Below, piece by piece: positions 17,447-26,686 of a stretch of DNA of 64,000 nucleotides (position 1 is its first letter; each line of letters starts with the position of its first letter). The notes under the pieces were generated by a model. That model saw only the letters and a program-made list of their open reading frames with translations, did no database searches and had not been told where the DNA came from. Origin of the DNA: Leptotrichia sp. HSP-536 (GTDB lineage Bacteria; Fusobacteriota; Fusobacteriia; Fusobacteriales; Leptotrichiaceae). Made by a program: the position numbers and the translations under genes. The stretch covers positions 1,612,001-1,676,000 of the forward strand of contig NZ_CP165647.1 in NCBI RefSeq assembly GCF_041199985.1, given 5' to 3'.

Positions 17447-18202
17447 TCAATAATTATATTTTTTCCTATTAGCCTTTATATTATCTCTTAATAATTTCAC
17501 TATTTCCCCTTTTCCAAACTTTGTTGCCATATCCATAGGAGTTCCACCGTGCTTATCAGTAATTGTAGGATTAGCTCCATGTTCCAGCAAAAATTTTACA
17601 ATTTCATAATTCATTTTCAATGTCGCATCTTGAAGCGGTGTCCATCCATCTATTGTACTTCCAATATTTACAAGTTTTGGATCTTTTTTTAATAAAACTT
17701 TCACTGCTTCCATATTTTCATAATATGCTGCGGTTCCTAACGTTGTTCTATTGAAAATTGGATGTCTCTCATACAGATTTGCACCATTTTCAATTAAAAG
17801 ATTTAAAATTTCATTGTTTCTAGATTCAATTGCAACAATGATTGGAGTATAGCCATCCTGACTTCTAGCATTCACATTAACCATCTCAACATCCCCATCA
17901 TATATTGACTTCTTGTCAAGATTAACTCCGTATACTCCTTCTTTTCTATGCAAAATCTCATTTTCCAATGCTTCTCTCTTAGCAATATTATCTTTAGTAG
18001 CAAGGTAAAATCGTACAAATTTATTGTTATGTTTCCTAATAGAATCCAACAGTAATTTTATACGTTTTTCCTTAGCATTTTCTTCTTCTATTTTATTAAC
18101 CAAATTTTCGCCTGTATTATACTTAAAATATAATGAAAATGATATTTGATTATAAAATATCAACATTGCAATAAAAATTATTTTATAAAAATATTTATTC
18201 AC
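17447..18202 (-). CDS. Exported or membrane-anchored ankyrin-repeat protein
   Basis: 251 aa, starting at GTG nine bases after GAGG. An N-terminal hydrophobic segment (IIFIAMLIFYNQISFSLYF) acts as signal or anchor. From about residue 105 there are four ankyrin repeats (for example DGYTPIIVAIESRNNEILNLL, DGWTPLQDATLKMNYEIVKFL, HGGTPMDMATKFGKGEIVKLL, each given only in part). Ankyrin repeats bind other proteins; the partner is unknown. It stands alone between ptsI and the insertion sequence. Confidence 0.8.
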   Translation of the reverse strand: MNKYFYKIIFIAMLIFYNQISFSLYFKYNTGENLVNKIEEENAKEKRIKLLLDSIRKHNNKFVRFYLATKDNIAKREALENEILHRKEGVYGVNLDKKSIYDGDVEMVNVNARSQDGYTPIIVAIESRNNEILNLLIENGANLYERHPIFNRTTLGTAAYYENMEAVKVLLKKDPKLVNIGSTIDGWTPLQDATLKMNYEIVKFLLEHGANPTITDKHGGTPMDMATKFGKGEIVKLLRDNIKANRKKYNY

Positions 18203-18260
18203 TTTTTAATACCTCACTATATTTAATATTATACCATATGATTTTAAAAGTGCAAATATT

Positions 18261-18285
18261 TTTTCAAATTTTTCTTTAATTTTTT
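18261..18285 (+). repeat. 25-bp direct repeat, left target duplication of IS
   Basis: Identical over 25 bases to 19376-19400. It immediately precedes the TGT end of the insertion sequence. Joining the flanks while removing one copy and the element restores a continuous AT-rich sequence. Confidence 0.8.
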
Positions 18286-19375
18286 TGTATAGATGTCAAA
18301 CATTTGTTACAAAAATATATATAAAAAAATATTTCTTTCCTAATGTATCTTTAACCTACTGATTTTCCTTGTACTCTTTTAATACTTCATTTGGACTCTT
18401 AAAGCCTAATACTTTTCTTGATATGTTGTTGTATCTTGTATTGTATTTCTTTATTGCTCTTAACAGTTCTTCCTTGCTTTTAAATTTCTTGTCTGCATAG
18501 CACTTGCTGTCAAGCCTGTGGCTTCTTTCCACTTTTCCATTCTCCCATGGCGAATATGGACGAGTTGTCCCGTACTCTATCCCCTTCTCCTCCAGTTTTA
18601 ACTCAAACAACGTTTTCTTATCGCTTTCAGAATTTGTGAACTCTTTCCCATTGTCTGTCTGAACTTTCTTTATGCCAAATCCCAGCTCCTTTTCCAAGTT
18701 CTCTAGAAACTTTGCGGTCTGATAGGTACTTTTCTCATCTGCTATCCTTAATACTCTTTTTCTTGTATATTCATCTAATGCCGTTATTTGATAATACTTC
18801 TGATCATGTGTACCAAACTGTATGCATTCTTCTGGAACATATTTTATGTCTATCTGTACTCTTTCCCCAGGGTACTTCGCCTGTTCAGCCTTCTTTTTTC
18901 TTTTATGTAGCTTTTTAAGCTTTTCTTTGACATTGCCCTTCATTTTCCTTACTATCTTGCACATTGAATCGTATGTACGACTGTAGCCTTCCTTTCTCGC
19001 TTTGACATAAACTTCTGCCAGCCCTTCATAACCAAATTTCCTGTATTTTTTCATAACCAACTCGATTTCTTCCTGCGTGTGCTGGTTTGGATGGCTTTTA
19101 GGTCTTCTACTTTTTGGAAGAAGAGATTGGACTGTGCCGTCGTATCTATCTCTCCAACGTTTTATCTGCTGACGTGATGTTTTATACTTTACTGCTGCCT
19201 TTGAATTATTATTATGTTTTATTGCATACTCAATTGCCCGTTGACGAACACGGTATATTTCTGATATACTACTCATATGAAAGGTTTCTCCTTAATGTGG
19301 TTTGGTAGGCTTACATTATATCAGAAACCTTTCTTTTTTTGTATATTCTTGTCACATATGTATTATCTCACAACA
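18286..19375 (-). mobile_element. Insertion sequence, IS481/IS1202-like, 1090 bp
   Basis: The ends are TGT...ACA. The first 38 bases of the left end and the reverse complement of the right end match at 26 positions by direct alignment (TGTATAGATGTC.. against TGTTGTGAGATA..). It encodes one DDE transposase and is flanked by perfect 25-bp direct repeats. IS481 members normally make much shorter duplications; 24-29 bp is characteristic of the IS1202 type. Family placement is therefore left open. Confidence 0.8.
18356..19276 (-). CDS. DDE (rve-type) transposase
   Basis: 306 aa. An N-terminal helix-turn-helix (YAIKHNNNSKAAVKYKTSR then RQQIKRWRDRYDG) is followed by an integrase-core catalytic domain with the three acidic residues visible: D in VQIDIKYVP, D in VQTDNGKEF, and E in PWENGKVERSHR. 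It appears full length and undamaged, so the element could still be active. The start ATG follows AAGGAGA. A TATAAT box lies at 19320-19315 on the minus strand inside the element's right end. Confidence 0.9.
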   Translation of the reverse strand: MSSISEIYRVRQRAIEYAIKHNNNSKAAVKYKTSRQQIKRWRDRYDGTVQSLLPKSRRPKSHPNQHTQEEIELVMKKYRKFGYEGLAEVYVKARKEGYSRTYDSMCKIVRKMKGNVKEKLKKLHKRKKKAEQAKYPGERVQIDIKYVPEECIQFGTHDQKYYQITALDEYTRKRVLRIADEKSTYQTAKFLENLEKELGFGIKKVQTDNGKEFTNSESDKKTLFELKLEEKGIEYGTTRPYSPWENGKVERSHRLDSKCYADKKFKSKEELLRAIKKYNTRYNNISRKVLGFKSPNEVLKEYKENQ

Positions 19376-19400
19376 TTTTCAAATTTTTCTTTAATTTTTT
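19376..19400 (+). repeat. 25-bp direct repeat, right target duplication of IS
   Basis: Perfect copy of 18261-18285 directly after the ACA end of the insertion sequence. Confidence 0.8.
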
Positions 19401-19479
19401 ATCTATGTCTGATGGGCATGTCTGAAAAATATATTTATACTATATTTAAAAATCCAAAATTTATATTATTTTTTAATTA

Positions 19480-19586
19480 GAGCTGTTCGATAACTATATG
19501 TATTTAGAATTTAATAAAATAAATATTCTGAAGCAAGGGGTCTTGACCCCTTGTGGAAGTAAAAAAACTTAGGTTATCGAACACAT
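19480..19586 (+). mobile_element. MITE copy B, TA-flanked
   Basis: A 107-bp non-coding element. Terminal inverted repeats GAGCTGTTCGATAAC (19480-19494) and GATGTGTTCGATAAC (reverse strand, 19586-19572) abut TA at 19478-19479 and 19587-19588. The central hairpin CAAGGGGTC/GACCCCTTG is at 19534-19553. Nearly identical to the reverse complement of 10867-10976. The remaining 19589-19820 is AT-rich with no recognised feature. Confidence 0.8.
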
Positions 19587-19820
19587 CTATTGATAAATTG
19601 TATAATAAAATTTGACAAATTATGATAAAATGTCGCAATTAATATTGCAATTTATGTGAAACAAAAAAAATTATATTTTAATTCTTTAGAAATACTAGGT
19701 TCTTATTCTTTGTTGGAAAAGTTTGTAATAAATCCGTTATTTAAATGGGCTTAGTATAAATATATGTTATTTAGAAAAAATAGTTATGAAACTCATTTAT
19801 TCCATAACTATTGTTTTTTA

Positions 19821-20249
19821 TTATTTATTTAATTTATCATATCTTTTAGCCAGTTCCAAAGTTCTTTCCTTTGTTATGCTCAGTCTTTCACTAGCAGCTA
19901 ATTCTCCAGCCATTCTAGGTCCTTCTTCCTTTATATATTTATCATACGCCTTCTGAACTTTAACTTTTCTATCTTTTACCCATTTATTCTGTTCAGCTTT
20001 AAATTTTGTCTTTTCCTTTGCTGGAAGTTTTTTTAGAATCAAATCATAGACTTTATTCATTTCTTTTTCCCATTCAGTATCCAAATCTAGTGAAGCATTT
20101 ATCATATCAACTCTTACTCCACTATCCCATCCAGTCTGTGCTTTTTCTTCTGCAACTTTCATTCTTTCTGTCAATTCATTTTCATATTTTCCTGCAAATG
20201 CAATAGCTCCTATAACTAATAATCCTGCTATTAATAATAATTTTTTCAT
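19821..20249 (-). CDS. Exported DUF1311/LprI-like protein
   Basis: 142 aa. Sec signal peptide MKKLLLIAGLLVIGAIAFA, then a helical domain with the DUF1311 pattern: W in LDTEWEKEMNKVYDLILKKL, QNKWVKDRKVKV, and the closing TKERTLELAKRYDKL. The family includes LprI-type lysozyme-inhibitor-like periplasmic proteins, but conserved cysteines usual in that family are absent, so function is uncertain. ATG at 20249 is preferred to an upstream in-frame GTG because the signal peptide starts there and AGG is correctly spaced. It is a paralogue of the frameshifted gene at 21020-21512. Confidence 0.7.
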   Translation of the reverse strand: MKKLLLIAGLLVIGAIAFAGKYENELTERMKVAEEKAQTGWDSGVRVDMINASLDLDTEWEKEMNKVYDLILKKLPAKEKTKFKAEQNKWVKDRKVKVQKAYDKYIKEEGPRMAGELAASERLSITKERTLELAKRYDKLNK

Positions 20250-20313
20250 AATTTTTACCTGCACTTTCTGTTTAAATTTATTATTTATAATTTTTTTATT
20301 TTTTTAATCACAT

Positions 20314-20790
20314 TTATTTGTACAATTTATAATAATCACGATATAATTTATACATTTCAGGATTATCCTCAGGGAATCTTCTTAAAGTTTCAGGATCATC
20401 AACTTTATTGTAGTTTTCTTCACGTACAATACTAATTATTCTTTTCGTTTTTCTGTTTAAAATTACTGGTTCTTTTAATTTTGTATCGTATCCAACACAG
20501 ATATACTCATCACAAAGTACATTTTTTTCCTTAACTACATCTGTAATTCGTGGTGGCTCATTTTCATCTCCAGTATCAGAAGCGTAATCCCAGAACTGAT
20601 ACTTCCCATTTTTCAGTTTTTTTATTTCTATTGAAGTATCATCAGCAGTTATCTCTCTTTTCAGTAATATTTCCTCATACAATTTGCCATCATTTGTAAA
20701 AGGTAAATCATATCCTTTATAACTAAATTCTTCTTCTGCAAATCCAATAACTCCCATTAATAGCAATAATGTCATAATAATCTTTTTCAT
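20314..20790 (-). CDS. Exported hypothetical protein
   Basis: 158 aa. Clear Sec signal peptide (MKKIIMTLLLLMGVIGFAEE) and a soluble mixed alpha/beta remainder with two cysteines (VLCDEYICVGY) that could form a disulphide. The C-terminus is tyrosine-rich (MYKLYRDYYKLYK). I recognise no family. It sits between two DUF1311-like genes in a run of small exported proteins, with RBS AGAGGA. Confidence 0.6.
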   Translation of the reverse strand: MKKIIMTLLLLMGVIGFAEEEFSYKGYDLPFTNDGKLYEEILLKREITADDTSIEIKKLKNGKYQFWDYASDTGDENEPPRITDVVKEKNVLCDEYICVGYDTKLKEPVILNRKTKRIISIVREENYNKVDDPETLRRFPEDNPEMYKLYRDYYKLYK

Positions 20791-21019
20791 TTCTGTTTCC
20801 TCTGCTTTCTATTTTTTATATTTTTATCTTTTCCAATAGTACTTTATCATAATTTTATTAAAGAAAAATGAGAACTTTTTATTTTAATCTAATTTCACTA
20901 TTTTCTAAACTTTATTTTTATCTCTTATTTCATATGTATCTTTTTATTAATTACATTTTATCCAAAACTTTACATAACCAATATCACTAAAATTTTGTCT
21001 TTAAAATATTTTGTTAGTA

Positions 21020-21512
21020 TTATTTTTTATGTCTCTGATCATATCTTTTGGCCAATTCCAAAGCTCTCTTTTCTGTATTTCCTAATGTAGTTCCAGAAGT
21101 ATTTAGTATCTCTATCGTTCCACCTTCTGATTCCTTAGTATCCTTTGTAATTTCATCTTTAATTTTTTTTATCCATTCTTCCTGTTCCTTTTGTAACTCT
21201 ACTTTTTCTTTTTCTGGCAATTCTGATAAAAGTAAATCATAAATTTTTCTCATTTCTGTTTCCCATGATTCACCTAATTTTTGAATCGCATCATTCATAT
21301 CTGCTGTAACTCCTGAATTCAAGGCTGGTTGTACTTCCTTTTTTATAGCTTCCATTCTTTGTACCATTCCAGTTTCATAATTTTCTTCTTTTATGTTTGA
21401 ACTGGCTGGTGCATTAATTTTTATTCTCATTTGGTTTTTCTTCTTTATCTGATTTTGAACAGCTCATAGCCCCTGCTAGCAATATTGCTATTACTAAAAT
21501 TAATTTTTTCAT
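21020..21512 (-). pseudogene. Frameshifted DUF1311-like lipoprotein
   Basis: A good start (GGAGGG, then ATG at 21512) opens a lipoprotein signal, MKKLILVIAILLAGAMSC, which runs into a TAA at 21416-21414 after 32 codons. The remainder of the protein (SGVTADMNDAIQK.., ESWETEMRKIYDLLL, TEKRALELAKRYDQRHKK) continues in another frame from 21430 to 21020 and is a paralogue of the protein at 19821-20249. Removing one A from the A5 tract at 21435-21439 restores one continuous lipoprotein. It could be a pseudogene, slipped-strand phase variation or an assembly error. The downstream ORF alone lacks an export signal. Confidence 0.65.
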
Positions 21513-21712
21513 ATAAATCCCTCCATATTTTATTTATTAGTATTTTATCATTGGAGTATTAAAGAAAAATGAGAATAAGATTCTTTATATACAGTTGCTT
21601 TATTTTTTCTACTAATATCTTATTTTCAATTTTACAGTAATTCATTTTATTTTTTGTAATTAAGCTTAGGCAACATATTTCTTCTACATATGTCAATATT
21701 GCGTTTTAAAAA

Positions 21713-21755
21713 AATAGGAAAGTAACAATTCTAATATTAATGCTATTTTCCTATT
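21713..21755 (-). terminator. Terminator of mltG-tilS-ftsH operon
   Basis: On the minus strand AATAGGAAA (21755-21747) pairs with TTTCCTATT (21721-21713), followed by a T run. Confidence 0.7.
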
Positions 21756-21783
21756 CTTTGAGTCTTCAATTTTAAATTATTCT

Positions 21784-24078
21784 TTATTTATTCCATAAAG
21801 CTAGGCAATTTAAAATTATTTTTTCTTTTTTATTTTTTTCAGATTTATTGTCTGAATTTTCATTTTTATCATTCGAATCTGAATCATTATCATTTTCAGA
21901 AGAATCATCTGAATCTTTATTGTCATTGTCATTTTTTTTCTTATCAATATCTGAATCTTTTTCAGCTGTGTCAAATGCTCCAACTTCACCAGTGATTTCC
22001 CTTACAGCTTCTTCCAGTTTTTCAACATCACTTTTTTCATCTGTACCAGCTGTGTCACTTTCTGTTTTAATACTTTCCTGAGAATTTTCCACTTTTTCAA
22101 TTATTTTTTCTTCTTCTAATTTTTCTTGAATATTATCAGTTTTGACTTCAGATTCCTTAAAAATATCTTGAGCTTTTTCTCCTGCAATAATTCTTCTGAC
22201 TTCATCTCCAATAATTGTTTCCTTTTTCAGCAACAGTTCAACAACCTGCTCAAGTTTTTCCCAATTATCCTGCAATGTATTTAAAGTATTGAAATATTCT
22301 TCTGTCAAAATTTTTCTTATCTCCAAATCAATTTCACGAACTGTTTCATCACTTTTATTTGGTGTAAATGAATATTCATCGTCTGAATTTTCAAAATTAA
22401 TTGGTCCTAGTTTTTTACTCATACCAACACTTTCAACATAAGCTCTTGCAACTTTTGTGGCACGTTTTATATCAGAATATGCACCTGTACTTATATCATC
22501 CAGTCCAATTTCTTCTGCTGCACGTCCACCAAATAAAACTTTTATTTCAGCTAGCATCTGTCTGCTTGTAGTTACCAATTTTTCTTCTGGAAGCGGCATC
22601 ATAAATCCACCAGCATCTCCTCTAGGAATTATTGTAACTTTATGAACAGGGTCAGCTCCTGGTGTCAGTTCAGTCATAATCGCATGTCCAGCTTCATGAT
22701 ATGCCAGCAGTTTTTTCTCTTCAGGTTTAATAATTTTACCTTTTTGCCCAAGTCCCATTCCAATTTTATCCACAGCCTCATCCAAATCAGCCATTTTTAT
22801 TGTATCGCTAGCTCTTCTTGCTGCCAAAATTGCTGCTTCATTTAATAAATTTGCCAAATCAGCTCCAACAAATCCTGGTGTTATTTTTGCAATATCTTCT
22901 AATTTAACATCTCTTGCTAATTTTTTGTTTCTTGAATGAACTTTTAATATTGCAATACGTCCTTGTAAATCAGGCGCATCGACAGTCACACGTCTATCAA
23001 AACGTCCTGCACGCAATAATGCCGGATCTAATACATCTTCCCTATTCGTTGCTGCAAGTACAATAACTTTTGCATCTGTTTCAAAACCATCCATTTCAAC
23101 TAGCAGCTGATTTAAAGTTTGTTCTCTTTCATCGTTACTTCCGCTATTTTTCCCGACACTTCTTCTTCTTCCGATAGCATCAATTTCATCTATAAAAATA
23201 ATCGATGGACTTGATTCTTTTGCTTTTTCAAATAAATCTCTTACACGTGAAGCCCCAACTCCGACAAACATTTCTACAAATTCTGAACCTGAAATACTAA
23301 AGAATGAGGCTCCCGATTCACCAGCTACTGCTTTTGCAAGCAATGTCTTACCAGTTCCCGGTCTTCCTAATAAAAGTACACCTTTTGGCACTCTAGCTCC
23401 AGCTTTTGTATATTTTTCTGGATTTTTCAAGAAATCTACAACTTCACGCAATTCTTCTTTTGCTCCATCAACACCAGCTACATCATCAAATTTAACATCT
23501 GGCTTTTTATCAATTTTGTTAACCCTAGATTTTCCAAAACCAAAAATATTTCCTGGTCCTCCACCTTGTGAACCACCTACCATTTTCCTAGCTAAATAAA
23601 CCATAAGACCAATCATAATAATCATAGGCAAAAACTGTCCTAAAAGTAAAAGGAAGAATCCTCCACCTGATGGCTGCAATGAATTTAATCTTACTTTCTT
23701 CTGTCCGATTGCATTAATTATATTCGGCTCATTTCCAACACGGTCTGTTATTTTTTTAGTATAGTACAGAACATCTTTCCCATTTTCTTTTACTTGTGAA
23801 ATCAGCTTGTCATCTTTTTCGTTAATTTCAGCAAAATCCCCTTTTTGTGTCTTGCTTACAAACTCAGTGTAAGGAATTTCTCTTTTTTCCTGAAAATATG
23901 TCTGTATATCACGATGAAATAACAATGTAAAAGTGAATAATAGAATTACAAAAATAAAAAATAAAAATCCTGAAAATGGAGATCTATTACCATTATCTTG
24001 TCTATTATTTCTTCTATTGTTATCTTTTCGCAGTTCTTCAAGCCGTTTTCTAATGTCATTTTTATCTCTATCTGCCAT
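21784..24078 (-). CDS. ftsH: ATP-dependent zinc metalloprotease FtsH
   Basis: Membrane AAA+ protease degrading misfolded and regulatory proteins. 764 aa. Two membrane helices (FSGFLFFIFVILLFTFTLLF and FFLLLLGQFLPMIIMIGLMV) flank a periplasmic domain. Next come Walker A GRPGTGKT (usually GPPGTGKT), Walker B IIFIDEIDAIG, SRH RAGRFDR, and the Zn motif HEAGH. The last 130 or so residues form an acidic, serine/asparagine-rich tail absent from typical FtsH. ATG at 24078 has GGGAGGA just upstream; its first bases overlap the end of tilS. Confidence 0.95.
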   Translation of the reverse strand: MADRDKNDIRKRLEELRKDNNRRNNRQDNGNRSPFSGFLFFIFVILLFTFTLLFHRDIQTYFQEKREIPYTEFVSKTQKGDFAEINEKDDKLISQVKENGKDVLYYTKKITDRVGNEPNIINAIGQKKVRLNSLQPSGGGFFLLLLGQFLPMIIMIGLMVYLARKMVGGSQGGGPGNIFGFGKSRVNKIDKKPDVKFDDVAGVDGAKEELREVVDFLKNPEKYTKAGARVPKGVLLLGRPGTGKTLLAKAVAGESGASFFSISGSEFVEMFVGVGASRVRDLFEKAKESSPSIIFIDEIDAIGRRRSVGKNSGSNDEREQTLNQLLVEMDGFETDAKVIVLAATNREDVLDPALLRAGRFDRRVTVDAPDLQGRIAILKVHSRNKKLARDVKLEDIAKITPGFVGADLANLLNEAAILAARRASDTIKMADLDEAVDKIGMGLGQKGKIIKPEEKKLLAYHEAGHAIMTELTPGADPVHKVTIIPRGDAGGFMMPLPEEKLVTTSRQMLAEIKVLFGGRAAEEIGLDDISTGAYSDIKRATKVARAYVESVGMSKKLGPINFENSDDEYSFTPNKSDETVREIDLEIRKILTEEYFNTLNTLQDNWEKLEQVVELLLKKETIIGDEVRRIIAGEKAQDIFKESEVKTDNIQEKLEEEKIIEKVENSQESIKTESDTAGTDEKSDVEKLEEAVREITGEVGAFDTAEKDSDIDKKKNDNDNKDSDDSSENDNDSDSNDKNENSDNKSEKNKKEKIILNCLALWNK

Positions 24079-25573
24079 TTTTCCTCCCAATTATTAATAT
24101 TTCACTGTTACTTTCTAATGTTTTTATATCATTTTTATTAATTTTTTCCAAAAATTTTGAAAATTTTATATCCGAAACTGCTAAAATTAGTTTTTCTTTC
24201 ACACTTTGATTTTCGCATTCCAGCTTACTGTACTCATTTTTTAAACTTTCTAATTCGATAATCGGAATAAAATCTCTTTCCCATTTTGCAATTTTTTCAT
24301 CAATCAAAATTTTCTTAACTTTTTTATGTCCCAAATTTTTTATAAAAATCTTATCTCCATCTTTTCTACTCCTTACAACAATTTTTTTATTTTGTATATT
24401 GTCAACAAGCTTGAAAAATATATAATTAATATTCCCATCATTCACAAAATGATTTTTAAAATCATTAATATTTTTATAAAATATTATCTTGTAATTATAC
24501 CACTCGATACTTTGATTTTCCTTTAAAAAATCAAATTTCTTAAACGAATTTTTTATTTTCTCATTTTCTGAATCCCAGCTTCCATTTTCAAAATTTTTTT
24601 TATCAATCTCAAGTTTACCATATTCATTTTTCAAAATCTTATTTTCACCTAGATAGAACTCTTTTGAACCTTCGTTTTTCAAATTGCCATTTTCATCAAA
24701 AAAACTTTTAAAAATCTGATTAATCTTTTTTCTTGAAATTTCAACTTTATTTTCTCTTAAAAATAAAACCAAATTATCTTTTTTAGTTATTCTATTTTGT
24801 TTCAAAATTTCTTTTTTTTCTGTAATTTTATTCTGAGTATTAGATTTGATATTCTCAAATTCTCTTTCATTAATTTCTTTAATTAGCATATGAATTTTTT
24901 GCCTAAAGCTTGGATTAATTTTATCAAAATCAGGAAAAATTTTATTTCGGATAAAATTTCTTGTATAATCATTTTCATTATTTGTATAATCAATTATATA
25001 TTTCTGATTTTCACTTTTTAAAAAATCTAAAATTTCACTTTTCTCAAATTCCAGTATCGGTCTTATTATATTTTCCCGTATTTTAGGAATGCTTCTCAAT
25101 CCATTCAGTGAAGTTCCTCTTAAAAGTCTAAAAATAAACGTTTCCACATTGTCATCCAAATTATGTCCAGTCGCAACTTTATCATAATTTATCATTTTTC
25201 TAATATTTTCAATCGCTTCATATCGAAGCTCTCTTGCCGCCAGTTCAATAGATTTTTTATTTTTTATTGCATATTCATTTACATTTACATTTTCAATATA
25301 ATAATTAATATTATTTTCTTCTGCAAATTTTTTTACAAACTGTAAGTCATTTTCCACATCATAACGTAAATTGTGATTGACATACACAAGTGAAAGTTCT
25401 ATTTTACGTTTTGTTTCCAGAAAATTAAGAAAATCATATAGAAAAACGGAATCTGGACCACCTGAAAATGCAATTAAAATTTTATTGTTTTCAGAAATTA
25501 GATTATTTTTTATTATTTTTTTTGATTCTGCCAAAAATTTCTTTTTGATTTTTTTTATTTTTTCTTTTTCCAT
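24068..25573 (-). CDS. tilS: tRNA(Ile)-lysidine synthetase
   Basis: Converts C34 of the CAU-anticodon tRNA-Ile to lysidine using ATP and lysine. 501 aa. PP-loop motif FSGGPDSVFLYDF near residue 37 and the VATGHNLDDNVETFIFRLLRGT segment identify the catalytic N-domain; NDYTRNFIRNKIFP is also typical. A C-terminal substrate domain (VVRSRKDGDKIFIKNLGHKKVKK) is present. The gene is extremely lysine/asparagine rich, in line with local AT content. It overlaps ftsH by 11 bases. ATG at 25573 is preferred to an upstream TTG. Confidence 0.93.
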   Translation of the reverse strand: MEKEKIKKIKKKFLAESKKIIKNNLISENNKILIAFSGGPDSVFLYDFLNFLETKRKIELSLVYVNHNLRYDVENDLQFVKKFAEENNINYYIENVNVNEYAIKNKKSIELAARELRYEAIENIRKMINYDKVATGHNLDDNVETFIFRLLRGTSLNGLRSIPKIRENIIRPILEFEKSEILDFLKSENQKYIIDYTNNENDYTRNFIRNKIFPDFDKINPSFRQKIHMLIKEINEREFENIKSNTQNKITEKKEILKQNRITKKDNLVLFLRENKVEISRKKINQIFKSFFDENGNLKNEGSKEFYLGENKILKNEYGKLEIDKKNFENGSWDSENEKIKNSFKKFDFLKENQSIEWYNYKIIFYKNINDFKNHFVNDGNINYIFFKLVDNIQNKKIVVRSRKDGDKIFIKNLGHKKVKKILIDEKIAKWERDFIPIIELESLKNEYSKLECENQSVKEKLILAVSDIKFSKFLEKINKNDIKTLESNSEILIIGRKNGR

Positions 25574-25609
25574 TAAATTTATTTCCAATTTATTTAATTT
25601 TTTGAATTT

Positions 25610-26560
25610 TTATTTTAATTGTCCACTTTCACGACGTTTTTTCAAATGTTCTTCATGCGTTTTTGAATAATAAGTTTTTCCTTTATGTGTAAAGAAAAAT
25701 AAATTGTCCGTTTTTTCCGCATTTAAAACTGCTCGGAAAGTTTCTATCGGCGGGTTGCCAATCGGAGTTGGCGGCAATCCTTTTACTTTGTATGAATTAT
25801 AGAGAGTATTTTGCGATTTTAATTCACCTCTTTTAGCTTGTCTGCCCAATTCATATTTCAGAGTTGCATCAGATTCCAGTTTCATTCCAATTTCCAGCCT
25901 TTTTATAAATATTCCAGCTACTTTTGGTTTATCCACCATATCTGAAACTTCAGCTTCCACGATTGACGCCAATTTCAGATTATCATAAAATTTTTGTTTA
26001 TCAGGATATTTTTCAGGTGGAAATTTTTTCAAAAATTCATTTAACATTGTTTGAATAACTTGCTTTGTCGTTACATTTTCAGGAAAAATATAAGTTTCTG
26101 GATAAAAATAACCTTCAAAATTATTATTTGGATGCGGATACGGAAAATCGATATCTTTTAACACTTCTTCAATCTCTTCCTTAGAACCCAATTCCAGTGC
26201 ATCCATCCGTGCAAATACCTGCCTTGAAGTAAATCCTTCTGGAATTGTCAATCTAACTCCATTAGTCTCACTACTTTTAATTTTCCTGATAATTTCATAT
26301 TTTGAAAATTTTCCATTAAATTTATAAGTTCCGACTTTTAATCTTATATTTCCGCCATTTAATTTTAGATATATCCTATCCACAATCCCATAACGTAACT
26401 TTAAATCTTTATAAATTTGTATAAATGTTGTGCCTTTTTTTACATTGATATTAACGTTTTTATAATTTTTCTTTACAACAAATAAATTATAAAAAAATGA
26501 TAAAAGCATAAATAATATCAAAAATATTATAGCATAAATAACTTTTAGTGTGTTTTTCAT
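25610..26560 (-). CDS. mltG: Endolytic murein transglycosylase MltG
   Basis: Membrane-anchored YceG-like protein thought to cut nascent peptidoglycan strands and set glycan length. 316 aa. N-terminal membrane helix (VIYAIIFLILFMLLSFFYNL), a LysM-like region, and the YceG catalytic domain with the family glutamate in LASIVEAEV, plus the C-terminal SYKVKGLPPTPIGNPPI and YYSKTHEEHLKKRR signatures. RBS AGGAG. First gene of the mltG-tilS-ftsH unit. Confidence 0.95.
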   Translation of the reverse strand: MKNTLKVIYAIIFLILFMLLSFFYNLFVVKKNYKNVNINVKKGTTFIQIYKDLKLRYGIVDRIYLKLNGGNIRLKVGTYKFNGKFSKYEIIRKIKSSETNGVRLTIPEGFTSRQVFARMDALELGSKEEIEEVLKDIDFPYPHPNNNFEGYFYPETYIFPENVTTKQVIQTMLNEFLKKFPPEKYPDKQKFYDNLKLASIVEAEVSDMVDKPKVAGIFIKRLEIGMKLESDATLKYELGRQAKRGELKSQNTLYNSYKVKGLPPTPIGNPPIETFRAVLNAEKTDNLFFFTHKGKTYYSKTHEEHLKKRRESGQLK

Positions 26561-26686
26561 TTTTATCTCCTAAATATCCTGTTTTGTTTCTATGATTTTT
26601 ATTAAAGTAAATAATTTTAGAAATTGTCAAAAAATAAAAAAATCTTTATTTAATTCTAAAAAATTTTATTAATTTAGATATTATAC

